From Pseudomonadota bacterium (lineage in GTDB: Bacteria; Pseudomonadota; Alphaproteobacteria; Kiloniellales; JACOMY01): a stretch of 64,000 nucleotides of DNA. This document shows, one piece after another, positions 26,071 through 33,140 of the stretch. The notes below the pieces were generated by a model. The model worked only from the letters and a program-made list of their open reading frames with translations. It ran no database searches and was not told the DNA's origin. The DNA lies in the NCBI GenBank assembly GCA_029781795.1, contig JAKOWB010000194.1, positions 16,791 through 80,790 on the forward strand, given 5' to 3'. The position numbers and the translations under genes are program-made. Each line of letters begins with the position of its first letter. The stretch's first letter is position 1.

Positions 26071-27330
26071 TCAGCCCAGCTTCACTTTGTCGATGCCGAC
26101 GAGGCGGTTGTAGATGAAGAACAGCACCATGGTGGCACTGAGCAGGATGGCACCCATGGCCGAGGCCTTGCCCCAGTTGCTCTCGCGGTTCATCGCCTCG
26201 GCGATCAGGCCCGAGATCATCTGGTCCGACGGCCCGCCGACCAGCGCCGGCGTGATGTAGTAGCCAAGGCAGAGGATGAAGGTCAGCAGGCAGCCGGCCG
26301 CGATGCCGGGCAGGGTCTGCGGCATGTAGATGCGGCGGAAGGCATAGACCGGCCCGGCGCCAAGCGAGCGCGCGGCGCGCATGTAGGCCGGCGGGATGCC
26401 CTTCATGACGCTGTAGATCGGCAGCAGCGTGAAGGGCAACTGGATGTGCGTCATGGCGATGATGGTGCCGGCGCGGCTGAAGATGAGCTTCAACGGCTCC
26501 TCGCTGAGGCCGAGGCTCATGATCGCGCTGTTCACCGCGCCGTTGTCCTGCAGCAGCACGAACCAGGCGGTCGTGCGCACCAGCAGCGAAGTCCAGAAGG
26601 GCAGCAGCACCAGGATCATCAGCAGGTTGGCAAAGCGCGTCGGCATGTTGGCCAGCAGGTAGGCCAGCGGATAGCCGAGCAGCAACGTCATCAGGGTGAC
26701 GGTCAGGCTGATCGACATGGTGCGGATCAGCACGTCGACGTAGACCCGGCGCTCCGGCGCGACGCCGACGATATCGCCGTCGGCGTTCTGCTCCAGGTCC
26801 AGCACCTGCAGCAGATAGAAGGGCGTGAAGCGGCTGCCGTTGCGCTTGATGACGGCCCAGGTCTCGCGCTCGCCCCAGATCTTGTCGATGGCGATGACCT
26901 GGTCCTTGTAGGGCCCGGCCTCCAGCTTCTCGATCTTGCGGGCCGAGGCCAGGATCTTCGAGCGGATGCCCGAGATCTCGTAGTTCAGCCGCTTGCCGAT
27001 CTGCGCGGTGTCGCGGTTGGCCTGCGCCGCCGTCAGGTCGGCCACCAGCGCCGCGAAGGCCGGCTCGTCGGGAATGTCCTGGCCGTTCCAGTCCTGCAGC
27101 GCCGCCGCGGTCAGCGGCATGAGGTCGTGGATGTCCGGGTCGTATACCGCGTTCCGCAGCATGTAGATGATCGGCAGGACGAAGCTGACCAGGATGAAGA
27201 GGAACAGCGGCAGCACCAGCGAGAAGGCCTTCAGCCTGCGCTTGCGCTCGACCTCGCGCAGGCGGCGCTTCAGCGCCTCGCCTTCGTAGACCGCGACCTC
27301 CGGAATCCGCTCCGCCGCTACGCTGGCCAT
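26071..27330 (-). CDS. Polyamine-type ABC transporter permease (PotB-like) with a large periplasmic insertion
   Basis: About 419 aa from ATG 27330; the frame is open to 27360. PotB-type permeases are usually near 280-300 aa. The extra length is a ~140-residue soluble segment (roughly residues 60-197) between the first and second membrane helices, acidic and helical. The remainder is canonical, with 'RAARSLGAGPVYAFRRIYMPQTLPGI' as the EAA loop region. The segment should face the periplasm and could dock the binding protein. A hairpin separates this gene from the binding protein gene upstream. Confidence 0.9.
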   Translation of the reverse strand: MASVAAERIPEVAVYEGEALKRRLREVERKRRLKAFSLVLPLFLFILVSFVLPIIYMLRNAVYDPDIHDLMPLTAAALQDWNGQDIPDEPAFAALVADLTAAQANRDTAQIGKRLNYEISGIRSKILASARKIEKLEAGPYKDQVIAIDKIWGERETWAVIKRNGSRFTPFYLLQVLDLEQNADGDIVGVAPERRVYVDVLIRTMSISLTVTLMTLLLGYPLAYLLANMPTRFANLLMILVLLPFWTSLLVRTTAWFVLLQDNGAVNSAIMSLGLSEEPLKLIFSRAGTIIAMTHIQLPFTLLPIYSVMKGIPPAYMRAARSLGAGPVYAFRRIYMPQTLPGIAAGCLLTFILCLGYYITPALVGGPSDQMISGLIAEAMNRESNWGKASAMGAILLSATMVLFFIYNRLVGIDKVKLG

Positions 27331-27368
27331 CCGCCCCGACCTCTCACCCGACCGCTGCAAATAGGGGA

Positions 27369-27398
27369 CGGCGGACCGGCCTGTCGGCCGGCCCGCCG
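27369..27398 (-). terminator. Intercistronic hairpin between binding protein 2 and the permeases
   Basis: CGGCGG-A-CCGGCC (27369-27381) pairs with GGCCGG-C-CCGCCG (27386-27398) with a 4-nt loop and one mismatch. With no T-run it more likely stabilises the upstream binding protein mRNA or attenuates the permeases than fully terminates. Confidence 0.5.
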
Positions 27399-27408
27399 CG
27401 ATCCATTG

Positions 27409-28458
27409 CTACTGCGCCAGCCAGGCGTTGAAGCGCTCTCGCAGCTCCTCGCCGTGATCGGCCCAGAACTGCGGATCGGGCCCGAAGGCCGTGGTCAGGT
27501 TCTGCGGCGCCGAAGGCAGGTTCGGCAGCACGTCGGGGTTGACGTTCGCCGCCGCGTCACGGTTGGCCGGACCGTAGGAGATGTAGTTGGTCTGGTCGGC
27601 CATGCGCTCCGGATCGGAGGCGAAGGAGACGAACTTGTAGGCCTCGTCCAGGCGCGGCGTGCCGGCCGGGATCGCCCACCAGTCCCAGTCATAGGCCTGA
27701 TGGTCCCACATGATGGCGAAGTGCTTGCCCTCGCTCTTCACCGCGTTGTAGATGCGCCCGTTCCACGACGAGGTCATGACCACGACGCCGTCGGCCAGGA
27801 GCTGCGGCGGCTGCGCGCCGGCCTCCCACCAGACGACGTCCTTCTTGATGGTGTCCAGCTTCTTGAAGGCGCGGTCGACGCCCTCGGGCGTGGACAGCGT
27901 CTCGTAGACCTTTTCCATCGGCACGCCGTCGGCCAGCAGCGCCCACTCCAGGTTGACGAAGGGGTTCTTCTGCAGTGCCCGCTTGCCGGGGAACTTCTGC
28001 ATGTCGAACAGGTCGGCGATGGTCTTCGGCCCGTCCGGCGTCTTGTCGGTGTCGTAGGCGATGACGGTGGAATAGAGGATGTTCGGCACCGCGCAGTCGG
28101 TGACGTCGCCGCCGATGAACTTGCTGCGGTCGAGGCCGAGCTTCGCCCAGTCGATCACCTCCAGAACGCCCTCGGCGCAACCGGCCAGCGCGGTCTGGGT
28201 GTCGACGTCGATCACGTCCCAGGTGACCGACTTGGTCTCGACCATGGCGCGTATCTTGGCGATCTCGCCGTTGTACTCCTCCTCGGTCACCTTGGCGCCG
28301 GTCTCGGTGGCGTAGGGCTCGATGAAGGCCTTGCGCTGTGATTCCTGATAGGCGCCGCCCCAGGACACGATGGTGATATCGGCGGCGGCCGCCGCCGAGA
28401 TTCCGATCAGGCTGATGGCGGCACCCGCCAGCAGCCCGGAAACGTAACGCTTAGCCAT
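27409..28458 (-). CDS. Polyamine-type ABC transporter substrate-binding protein 2
   Basis: 349 aa. A Sec-type signal 'GLLAGAAISLIGISAAAAA' precedes the mature 'DITIVSWGGAYQESQRKAF'. 'TKSVTWDVIDVDTQTALAGC', 'FPGKRALQKNPFVNLEWALLADG' (read as adjoining pieces) and 'WWEAGAQPPQLLADGVVVMTSSWNGR' are PotD-like. It delivers putrescine/spermidine or a related amine to the permeases that follow. It lies between the ATPase gene (upstream, with a strong terminator between) and the permeases (downstream, after a hairpin). Confidence 0.92.
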   Translation of the reverse strand: MAKRYVSGLLAGAAISLIGISAAAAADITIVSWGGAYQESQRKAFIEPYATETGAKVTEEEYNGEIAKIRAMVETKSVTWDVIDVDTQTALAGCAEGVLEVIDWAKLGLDRSKFIGGDVTDCAVPNILYSTVIAYDTDKTPDGPKTIADLFDMQKFPGKRALQKNPFVNLEWALLADGVPMEKVYETLSTPEGVDRAFKKLDTIKKDVVWWEAGAQPPQLLADGVVVMTSSWNGRIYNAVKSEGKHFAIMWDHQAYDWDWWAIPAGTPRLDEAYKFVSFASDPERMADQTNYISYGPANRDAAANVNPDVLPNLPSAPQNLTTAFGPDPQFWADHGEELRERFNAWLAQ

Positions 28459-28507
28459 GTTCTTCTGCCTCCCGTTGTCTGCCGGCCTCCGCCGGCGGCC
28501 AAAAACA

Positions 28508-28544
28508 GAACCCCGCGCGCCTTCCCAGCAGGCGCGCGTGGTTC
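28508..28544 (-). terminator. Strong terminator between the ABC ATPase gene and its binding protein gene
   Basis: A 15-bp stem with one mismatch (28508-28522 with 28530-28544) and a 7-nt loop is followed on the minus strand by GTTTTTGG. This is a textbook intrinsic terminator inside what is otherwise a single transporter locus. Confidence 0.75.
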
Positions 28545-28549
28545 TTCCG

Positions 28550-29632
28550 TCAGGCGTCGAGCGCCCGGCAGTCCTCCTGGGTCCAGCCCACGCTCACCGC
28601 GGCGCCCTGCTGCAGGGACAGCGCACCGATGGCATTGGGCACCTTGACGATGAAGTTCTCGTCGCCGCAGACGGCGAGCCGCGTGCGGATGTGATCGCCG
28701 ATGTAGATCAATTCCTCGATGCGACCGTGGAAGATGTTGGCGAAGCTTCCGGGCGGCGGGTTCAGCGCCACGCGCTCCGGCCTGATCGACAGCGTGGTCG
28801 CCTGGCCTTCGCCGCTGACCGCTACGCGCGTCGCGCGTACTATCTCGCCGTTCGGCAGGCGCACCTGGCAGAGGCCGTTTCTGGCCTCCGCCACGGTGCC
28901 CTTGAGCTTGTTGTTCTCGCCGATGAACTGCGCGACGAAGGCGTTCTCGGGCCGCTCGTACAGGTCGGCCGGGGTCGCCAGCTGCTGGATGATGCCGTCG
29001 TTGAAGACCGCGATGCGGTTCGACATGGTCAGCGCCTCCTGCTGGTCGTGCGTGACATAGACGATGGTCACGCCCAGGCGCTCGTGGATGTGCTTGATCT
29101 CGTACTGCATATGCTCGCGCAGCTGCTTGTCCAGCGCGCCCAGCGGCTCGTCCATCAGCACCAGCTGTGGCTCGAAGATCAGTGCGCGGGCCAGCGCGAT
29201 GCGTTGCTGCTGGCCGCCGGACAGCTGACCCGGCCGGCGCTGCGCGAAACCGGTCAGTTGCACCAGCGCCAGCGCCTTCTCGACCCGGCCGCGGATCTCC
29301 TCGCGGCCGATGCGGCGCACCTCCAGCGGGAACGAGAGGTTCTCCGCCACGGTCATGTGCGGAAAGAGCGCGTAGTTCTGGAACACCATGCCGATGTTCC
29401 GCTTGTGCGGCGGCAGATTGTTGATCGGCTGCCCGCCCAGCTCGATGACGCCGTGCGTCGGTGTCTCGAAGCCGGCCAGCATCATCAAGGTGGTGGTCTT
29501 GCCGGAGCCCGAGGGGCCGAGGAGGGTCAGGAACTCCCCGCGCGCGATATCGACGTTGAGGTTTTTGACGACCAGCGTTTCGCCGTCATAGGACTTCTGC
29601 ACGTCCTTGAACGAGACCAGGGTCTCCTGCAT
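28550..29632 (-). CDS. Polyamine-type ABC transporter ATP-binding protein (PotA-like)
   Basis: 360 aa. Walker A 'GPSGSGKTTT' lies at ~39-48, the signature 'LSGGQQQRIALARAL' near residue 135, Walker B 'LVLMDEPLGALD' and the switch His in 'VTHDQQEA'. The C-terminal ~110 residues form a TOBE domain ('SIRPERVAL'). It energises import through the two permeases downstream. The ATG at 29632 is where similarity begins; its ribosome site is weak (GGGAG about 11 bp away). A promoter-like pair lies at 29771-29800. Confidence 0.94.
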   Translation of the reverse strand: MQETLVSFKDVQKSYDGETLVVKNLNVDIARGEFLTLLGPSGSGKTTTLMMLAGFETPTHGVIELGGQPINNLPPHKRNIGMVFQNYALFPHMTVAENLSFPLEVRRIGREEIRGRVEKALALVQLTGFAQRRPGQLSGGQQQRIALARALIFEPQLVLMDEPLGALDKQLREHMQYEIKHIHERLGVTIVYVTHDQQEALTMSNRIAVFNDGIIQQLATPADLYERPENAFVAQFIGENNKLKGTVAEARNGLCQVRLPNGEIVRATRVAVSGEGQATTLSIRPERVALNPPPGSFANIFHGRIEELIYIGDHIRTRLAVCGDENFIVKVPNAIGALSLQQGAAVSVGWTQEDCRALDA

Positions 29633-29770
29633 CCAGACTAAATCTCCCACTCTCCCTGACCACGCGCTGTTGAGCGCGGTCGGGTGGTTTTCCGTGTTGC
29701 CTCCGGCGTTGTCATTCTTCTGGTGCAGGTGGCGACGAACCCTGTCCCCGCCCGGCCCTGCCCATGCAGT

Positions 29771-29800
29771 ATTGTCTGCGTTGCGTTTATTGCAGATCAA
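29771..29800 (-). promoter_or_regulatory. Putative promoter of the ABC ATPase gene
   Basis: On the minus strand TTGATC (29800-29795) and GACAAT (29776-29771) are 18 bp apart. The same spot reads TTATT-GCAG-ATCAA on the plus strand, an 8-of-10 match to the FNR consensus, which may be chance. Confidence 0.3.
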
Positions 29801-29864
29801 AGCGGCTGGCTTGTCCAGCGTCTTAACCGTGCGGGCGTCTTGGATACGATCCTCGCCGTCGCCT

Positions 29865-29899
29865 GCTTATGGACGCATAAGCGGGGGCTTATCGACGCA
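29865..29899. repeat. Alternating GCTTAT/ATAAGC half-sites between hemA and the ABC ATPase gene
   Basis: GCTTATG-GACG-CATAAGC (29865-29882) is a perfect inverted repeat. Its right arm also pairs with GCTTAT at 29887-29892 (ATAAGC-GGGG-GCTTAT). The units GCTTATGGACGCA and GCTTATCGACGCA are direct repeats 22 bp apart with one mismatch. This looks like a multi-site operator, or an unusual hairpin set downstream of hemA. Confidence 0.45.
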
Positions 29900-29922
29900 C
29901 AGTCCCGACGGGCGAACGCGGC

Positions 29923-31134
29923 TCAGGCGGCACGCGCCAACGAGAGCTCGCCCCAGAGGCGATCCAGCGCGGCCACCAGCGCCTCGATCTCCGCCGAGCC
30001 ATGCAGCGGCGTCGCCACCAGGCGCAGCCGCTCGCTGCCACGTGGCACCGTGGGATAGTTGATCGGCTGGACATAGAGGTCGTGCTCGGCCAGCAGCCGG
30101 TCGGCCAGGCGTTTGCAGCGGCGCGGGCAGCCGACGATGACCGGCGCGATATGGCTGCCGTTCGCCAACAGCGGCAGGCCGGCTTCCAGCAGGCGACGCT
30201 TCAGCAGCGCGCCGTTGGCCGCCAGCGCTGCGCGCTCGACGCCGCTGCGCTTCAGGTGGCGCACGCTGGCAAGCGCGCCGGCGGCGATGACCGGCGGGAT
30301 CGCCGTGGTGAAGATGAAGCCCGAACCGCTGGAGCGCACGAAGTCAACCAGCGCTGCCGAGGCGGCGATGTAGCCGCCGATCAGCCCGAAGGCCTTGCCC
30401 AGCGTCCCCTGGATCACGTCGAAGCGGTCCATCAGGCCCTCGCGCTCGGCGACGCCGCCGCCGCGCGGGCCATAGAGGCCGACGGCGTGCACCTCGTCGA
30501 GGTAGGTGAGGGCGCCGTGCCGTTTCGCTACCGCGGCCAGCTCGGCCAGCGGCGCGATGTCGCCGTCCATGGAATAGACGCTCTCGAAGGCGACGATCTT
30601 GGCGCGGTCCCGCGGCAGGGCCTGCAGCTTCGCCGCCAGGTCGGCGGGGTCGCTGTGGCGGAAGACCTGCTTCTCGGCGCGGCTGTGGCGGATGCCCTCG
30701 ATCATCGAGGCATGGTTCTTCTCGTCCGACAGCACGACACACTCGGGCAGTCGTGCCGCCAGGGTGGAAAGCGCGGTCCAGTTGGCGACGTAGCCCGAGG
30801 TGAAGGTCAGCGCTGCCGCCTTGCCGTGCAGGTCGGCAAGCTCGGCCTCCAGGTCGACGTGCAGGCGATTGGTGCCGGAAATGTTGCGCGTGCCGCCGGC
30901 GCCCGCGCCCTCGGCCGCGATGGTCGCCTGCATGGCGGCCGCCACCTCGGGGTGCTGACCCATCCCGAGGTAGTCGTTCGAGCACCAGACCGTGACCTCA
31001 CGCGGGCCCTGCGGTCCGTGCCAGATGGCCTTCGGGAAGCGTCCGGCGGCGCGCGTCAGCGTGGCGAAGACGCGATAGCGGCCTTCGCCGCGCAGCCGCG
31101 CCAGCTCGCCCTCGAAGAAGCCCTCGTAGTCCAT
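29923..31134 (-). CDS. hemA: 5-Aminolevulinate synthase
   Basis: 403 aa. The PLP enzyme condenses glycine and succinyl-CoA to 5-aminolevulinate, the first haem precursor; its presence marks the C4 pathway of alphaproteobacteria. '[17 protein letters not shown]', '[12 protein letters not shown]' and the PLP lysine K247 in '[16 protein letters not shown]' are clear. An AAGGAGGG ribosome site lies 8 bp before the ATG. It follows the aminotransferase gene, from which it is separated by a perfect terminator, so it probably has its own promoter in the short gap. Confidence 0.96.
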   Translation of the reverse strand: MDYEGFFEGELARLRGEGRYRVFATLTRAAGRFPKAIWHGPQGPREVTVWCSNDYLGMGQHPEVAAAMQATIAAEGAGAGGTRNISGTNRLHVDLEAELADLHGKAAALTFTSGYVANWTALSTLAARLPECVVLSDEKNHASMIEGIRHSRAEKQVFRHSDPADLAAKLQALPRDRAKIVAFESVYSMDGDIAPLAELAAVAKRHGALTYLDEVHAVGLYGPRGGGVAEREGLMDRFDVIQGTLGKAFGLIGGYIAASAALVDFVRSSGSGFIFTTAIPPVIAAGALASVRHLKRSGVERAALAANGALLKRRLLEAGLPLLANGSHIAPVIVGCPRRCKRLADRLLAEHDLYVQPINYPTVPRGSERLRLVATPLHGSAEIEALVAALDRLWGELSLARAA

Positions 31135-31186
31135 CGCCGGCCCTCCTTACCGGGGGTGTAATAACCCCTTGATCCGGACAGCGAAA

Positions 31187-31215
31187 GGGCGGCGCGACCG
31201 CTGGTCGCGCCGCCC
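31187..31215 (-). terminator. Perfect terminator hairpin after the aminotransferase gene
   Basis: GGGCGGCGCGACC and GGTCGCGCCGCCC form a perfect 13-bp stem with a 3-nt loop. Reading on the minus strand it is followed by TTTCG. It lies 27 bp after the aminotransferase stop and before hemA. Confidence 0.7.
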
Positions 31216-31242
31216 CCGGCAATCCCGCCGCGCGGCAGGCGA

Positions 31243-32637
31243 TCAGGCAGCCTGCAGCAGGCCCTCCTGGCGCACCCAGGTATAGGTCTCGTCGAGCGCC
31301 TTGCCGAAGCGGTCGAGCATCTTCTCGACCTCGCCCTCGGTGATGATCATCGGCGGGCAGAAGGCCAGCGCATCGACCATGGCGCGCTGGATCAGGCCAT
31401 GCTCCTGCGAGCGCGCCATGAGGTAGCCGCCGACCTTGCCGGCCGGGTTGAAGCCGGCCTTGGTCTTCTTGTCGGCCACCAGTTCCACCGCTGCGATCAG
31501 GCCGACGCCACGCACCTCGCCCACCAGCGGGTGGTCGGCGAAGCGCCGGCGCAGGCCCTCCTGCATCAGCGGGCCGACCTTGCGGACGTGGCCGATGATG
31601 TTGCGCTCCTCGTAGATCTTCAGCGTCTCCAGCGCCACCGCGGCCGGCACCGGGTGCGCCGAGTAGGTGTAGCCGTGGCCGAAGGTGCCGTGCTTGGCCG
31701 AGTTGTCGGCCAGCGCCTGGTAGATCTTGTCGCTGACCGCGATGGCCGAGATCGGCAGGTAGGACGACGAGAGCTGCTTGGCCATCGTCATGATGTCGGG
31801 CTTGATGTTGTAGGTGTTGCTGCCGAACCAGTTGCCGGTGCGCCCGAAGCCGCAGATCACCTCGTCGGCGATCACCAGCACGTCGTACTTGCGGCAGACC
31901 GCCTGGATCTTCTCCCAGTAGCCCTTGGCCGGGGGCAGCACGCCGCCGGCACCCTGCAGCGGCTCGCCGATGAAGGCGGCCACGGTCTCCGGGCCTTCCT
32001 TCAGGATCATCTCCTCGAGTTCCCTGGCGCGGCGGGTGGCGAAGTCCTCCTCGCTCTCGCCCGCCTCGCTGAAGCGGTAGTAGTGCGGCGAGCCGGTGTG
32101 CAGCACCCGCGCCACCGGCACGTCGAAGTCGGTCTGCGCGTAGGGCAGGCCGGTGAGGCTGGCGGCGACGATGGTGACGCCGTGATAGGCCTTCTGCCGG
32201 CTGATGATCTTCTTCTTCTCCGGCTTGCCGATGGCGTTGTGGTAGTACCAGACGAACTTGATCGCCGTGTCGTTCGCCTCGGAGCCGGAGTTGGCGAAAG
32301 CCACCTTGGCGTTGGGGATCGGCAGCAGGGCGGTCAGCTTCTCCGACAGCAGGGCGGCCGGCGCGTGGGTCTTCTGCGCGAAGTTGTGATAGTAGGGCAG
32401 GGTCTGCAGCTGCTTGGTCGCGGCCTCCACCAGGCGAGGCTCGTCGAAGCCGAGGCCGGCGCACCAGAGCGCGGCCATGCCCTCGATGTATTCCTTGCCA
32501 TTGTCGTCGTAGACATAGATGCCCTTGCCCTTGGCCAGGACCAGCGGGCCCTCCTGCTCGTTCTTGCGCAGATTGGTGTAGCTGTGCAGGTGGTGGGCCA
32601 CGTCGATCGACGCGACGGAATTCGGCCGGATGGTCAT
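31243..32637 (-). CDS. Class III aminotransferase (putrescine/omega-amino acid:pyruvate type)
   Basis: 464 aa from ATG 32637, which has GAGGGAG 8 bp upstream. Fold type I PLP aminotransferase: 'FANSGSEANDTAIKFVWYY' binds phosphate, Asp258 in 'LVIADEVICGFGRTG' contacts the pyridine nitrogen, and Lys287 in 'MTMAKQLSSSYLP' is the Schiff-base lysine. The N-terminal 'LHSYTNLRKNEQEGPLVLAKGKG' is typical of the omega-amine:pyruvate/putrescine:pyruvate group. Together with the polyamine importer and the succinate-semialdehyde dehydrogenase it could feed putrescine to succinate. Taurine or beta-alanine are alternative substrates. Confidence 0.88.
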   Translation of the reverse strand: MTIRPNSVASIDVAHHLHSYTNLRKNEQEGPLVLAKGKGIYVYDDNGKEYIEGMAALWCAGLGFDEPRLVEAATKQLQTLPYYHNFAQKTHAPAALLSEKLTALLPIPNAKVAFANSGSEANDTAIKFVWYYHNAIGKPEKKKIISRQKAYHGVTIVAASLTGLPYAQTDFDVPVARVLHTGSPHYYRFSEAGESEEDFATRRARELEEMILKEGPETVAAFIGEPLQGAGGVLPPAKGYWEKIQAVCRKYDVLVIADEVICGFGRTGNWFGSNTYNIKPDIMTMAKQLSSSYLPISAIAVSDKIYQALADNSAKHGTFGHGYTYSAHPVPAAVALETLKIYEERNIIGHVRKVGPLMQEGLRRRFADHPLVGEVRGVGLIAAVELVADKKTKAGFNPAGKVGGYLMARSQEHGLIQRAMVDALAFCPPMIITEGEVEKMLDRFGKALDETYTWVRQEGLLQAA

Positions 32638-32754
32638 GGACTTGGCTCCCTCGAAACGCGAAGCCGGCACCCTAGCGGAGGGTGCTACCCGCCGGGAAGG
32701 GGACGGGCTGGCCGGGCGGTCCCGCTTCCCGCGCATGGAAGCTGTGACAATAGG

Positions 32755-32784
32755 GCAATATTGCTGTCCCTTGACGACTCAAGG
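32755..32784. promoter_or_regulatory. Two palindromes overlapping a promoter-like site
   Basis: GCAATATTGC (32755-32764) is a perfect 10-bp palindrome. CCTTGA-CGAC-TCAAGG (32769-32784) is a perfect inverted repeat that contains TTGACG, a candidate -35 for the rightward small gene. The 245-bp divergent gap between the aminotransferase and the 67-aa protein is locally AT-rich here, so an operator/promoter region is likely. Confidence 0.4.
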
Positions 32785-32882
32785 CTCTGACAACATTCTA
32801 TTGGTGCACTGCACAAATAAGCGGTGGTCAGGGTTGGAACGCCTCTGGGATTGAGCTCGAACTCAAAGCCACGGAGGCCACC

Positions 32883-33086
32883 ATGTCGATGCAGAAGTCT
32901 TTCTCCGAGCCGCTGCGCTCCATCTCGGACATCACGCCCGAGGAACTCCAGGCCTACCTGCGTGACGCGCGGAAGATGCGCGCCCAGGCCTTCGCCTCGA
33001 TCGTCTTCTCGATCGGACGTCTCTTCGCCAGGCCGTTCCGCAAGGGCGAGCGCCTGCCGTCCGGCGTCGCACATTCCGCCCGTTGA
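32883..33086 (+). CDS. Small basic protein, 67 aa, function unknown
   Basis: A GGAGG ribosome site 5-6 bp upstream supports the ATG. The sequence has a helical core 'EELQAYLRDARKMRAQAFAS' followed by 'IVFSIGRLF' and a basic end 'RPFRKGERLPSG'. The A-R-x-(L/M)-R-A-x-A pattern and hydrophobic tail resemble several families of 50-70-aa alphaproteobacterial proteins of unknown role (RSP_7527-like or DUF1127-like). It might be an amphipathic membrane-associated or RNA-binding helix. It is monocistronic, bounded by a palindrome-rich leader and a large hairpin. Confidence 0.65.
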   Translation: MSMQKSFSEPLRSISDITPEELQAYLRDARKMRAQAFASIVFSIGRLFARPFRKGERLPSGVAHSAR

Positions 33087-33095
33087 ATCGACCCC

Positions 33096-33140
33096 GGCGG
33101 GGAGCGCTACCGCGCCCAGGTGCGGTAGCGCTTCCCCGCC
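33096..33140. terminator. Large hairpin shared by two convergent genes
   Basis: GGCGGGGA-GCGCTACCGC and GCGGTAGCGC-TTCCCCGCC pair over 17-18 bp with one bulge and an 8-nt loop. The stem covers the stop codon (33107-33109) and last codons of the opposing NHL protein gene. There is no T-run on either side; it may block or stabilise both 3' ends. Confidence 0.5.

Noticed and set aside
25216..28341. A 1041-codon open frame antisense to the polyamine-type transporter genes
   Set aside because: It is His/Arg/Gln-rich with no domain, and lies over verified permease and binding protein genes.
31153..31168. GGGGT-GTAATA-ACCCC before hemA as a regulatory element
   Set aside because: Only a 5-bp stem close to the hemA ribosome site; too short to distinguish from chance, and no second copy was seen.
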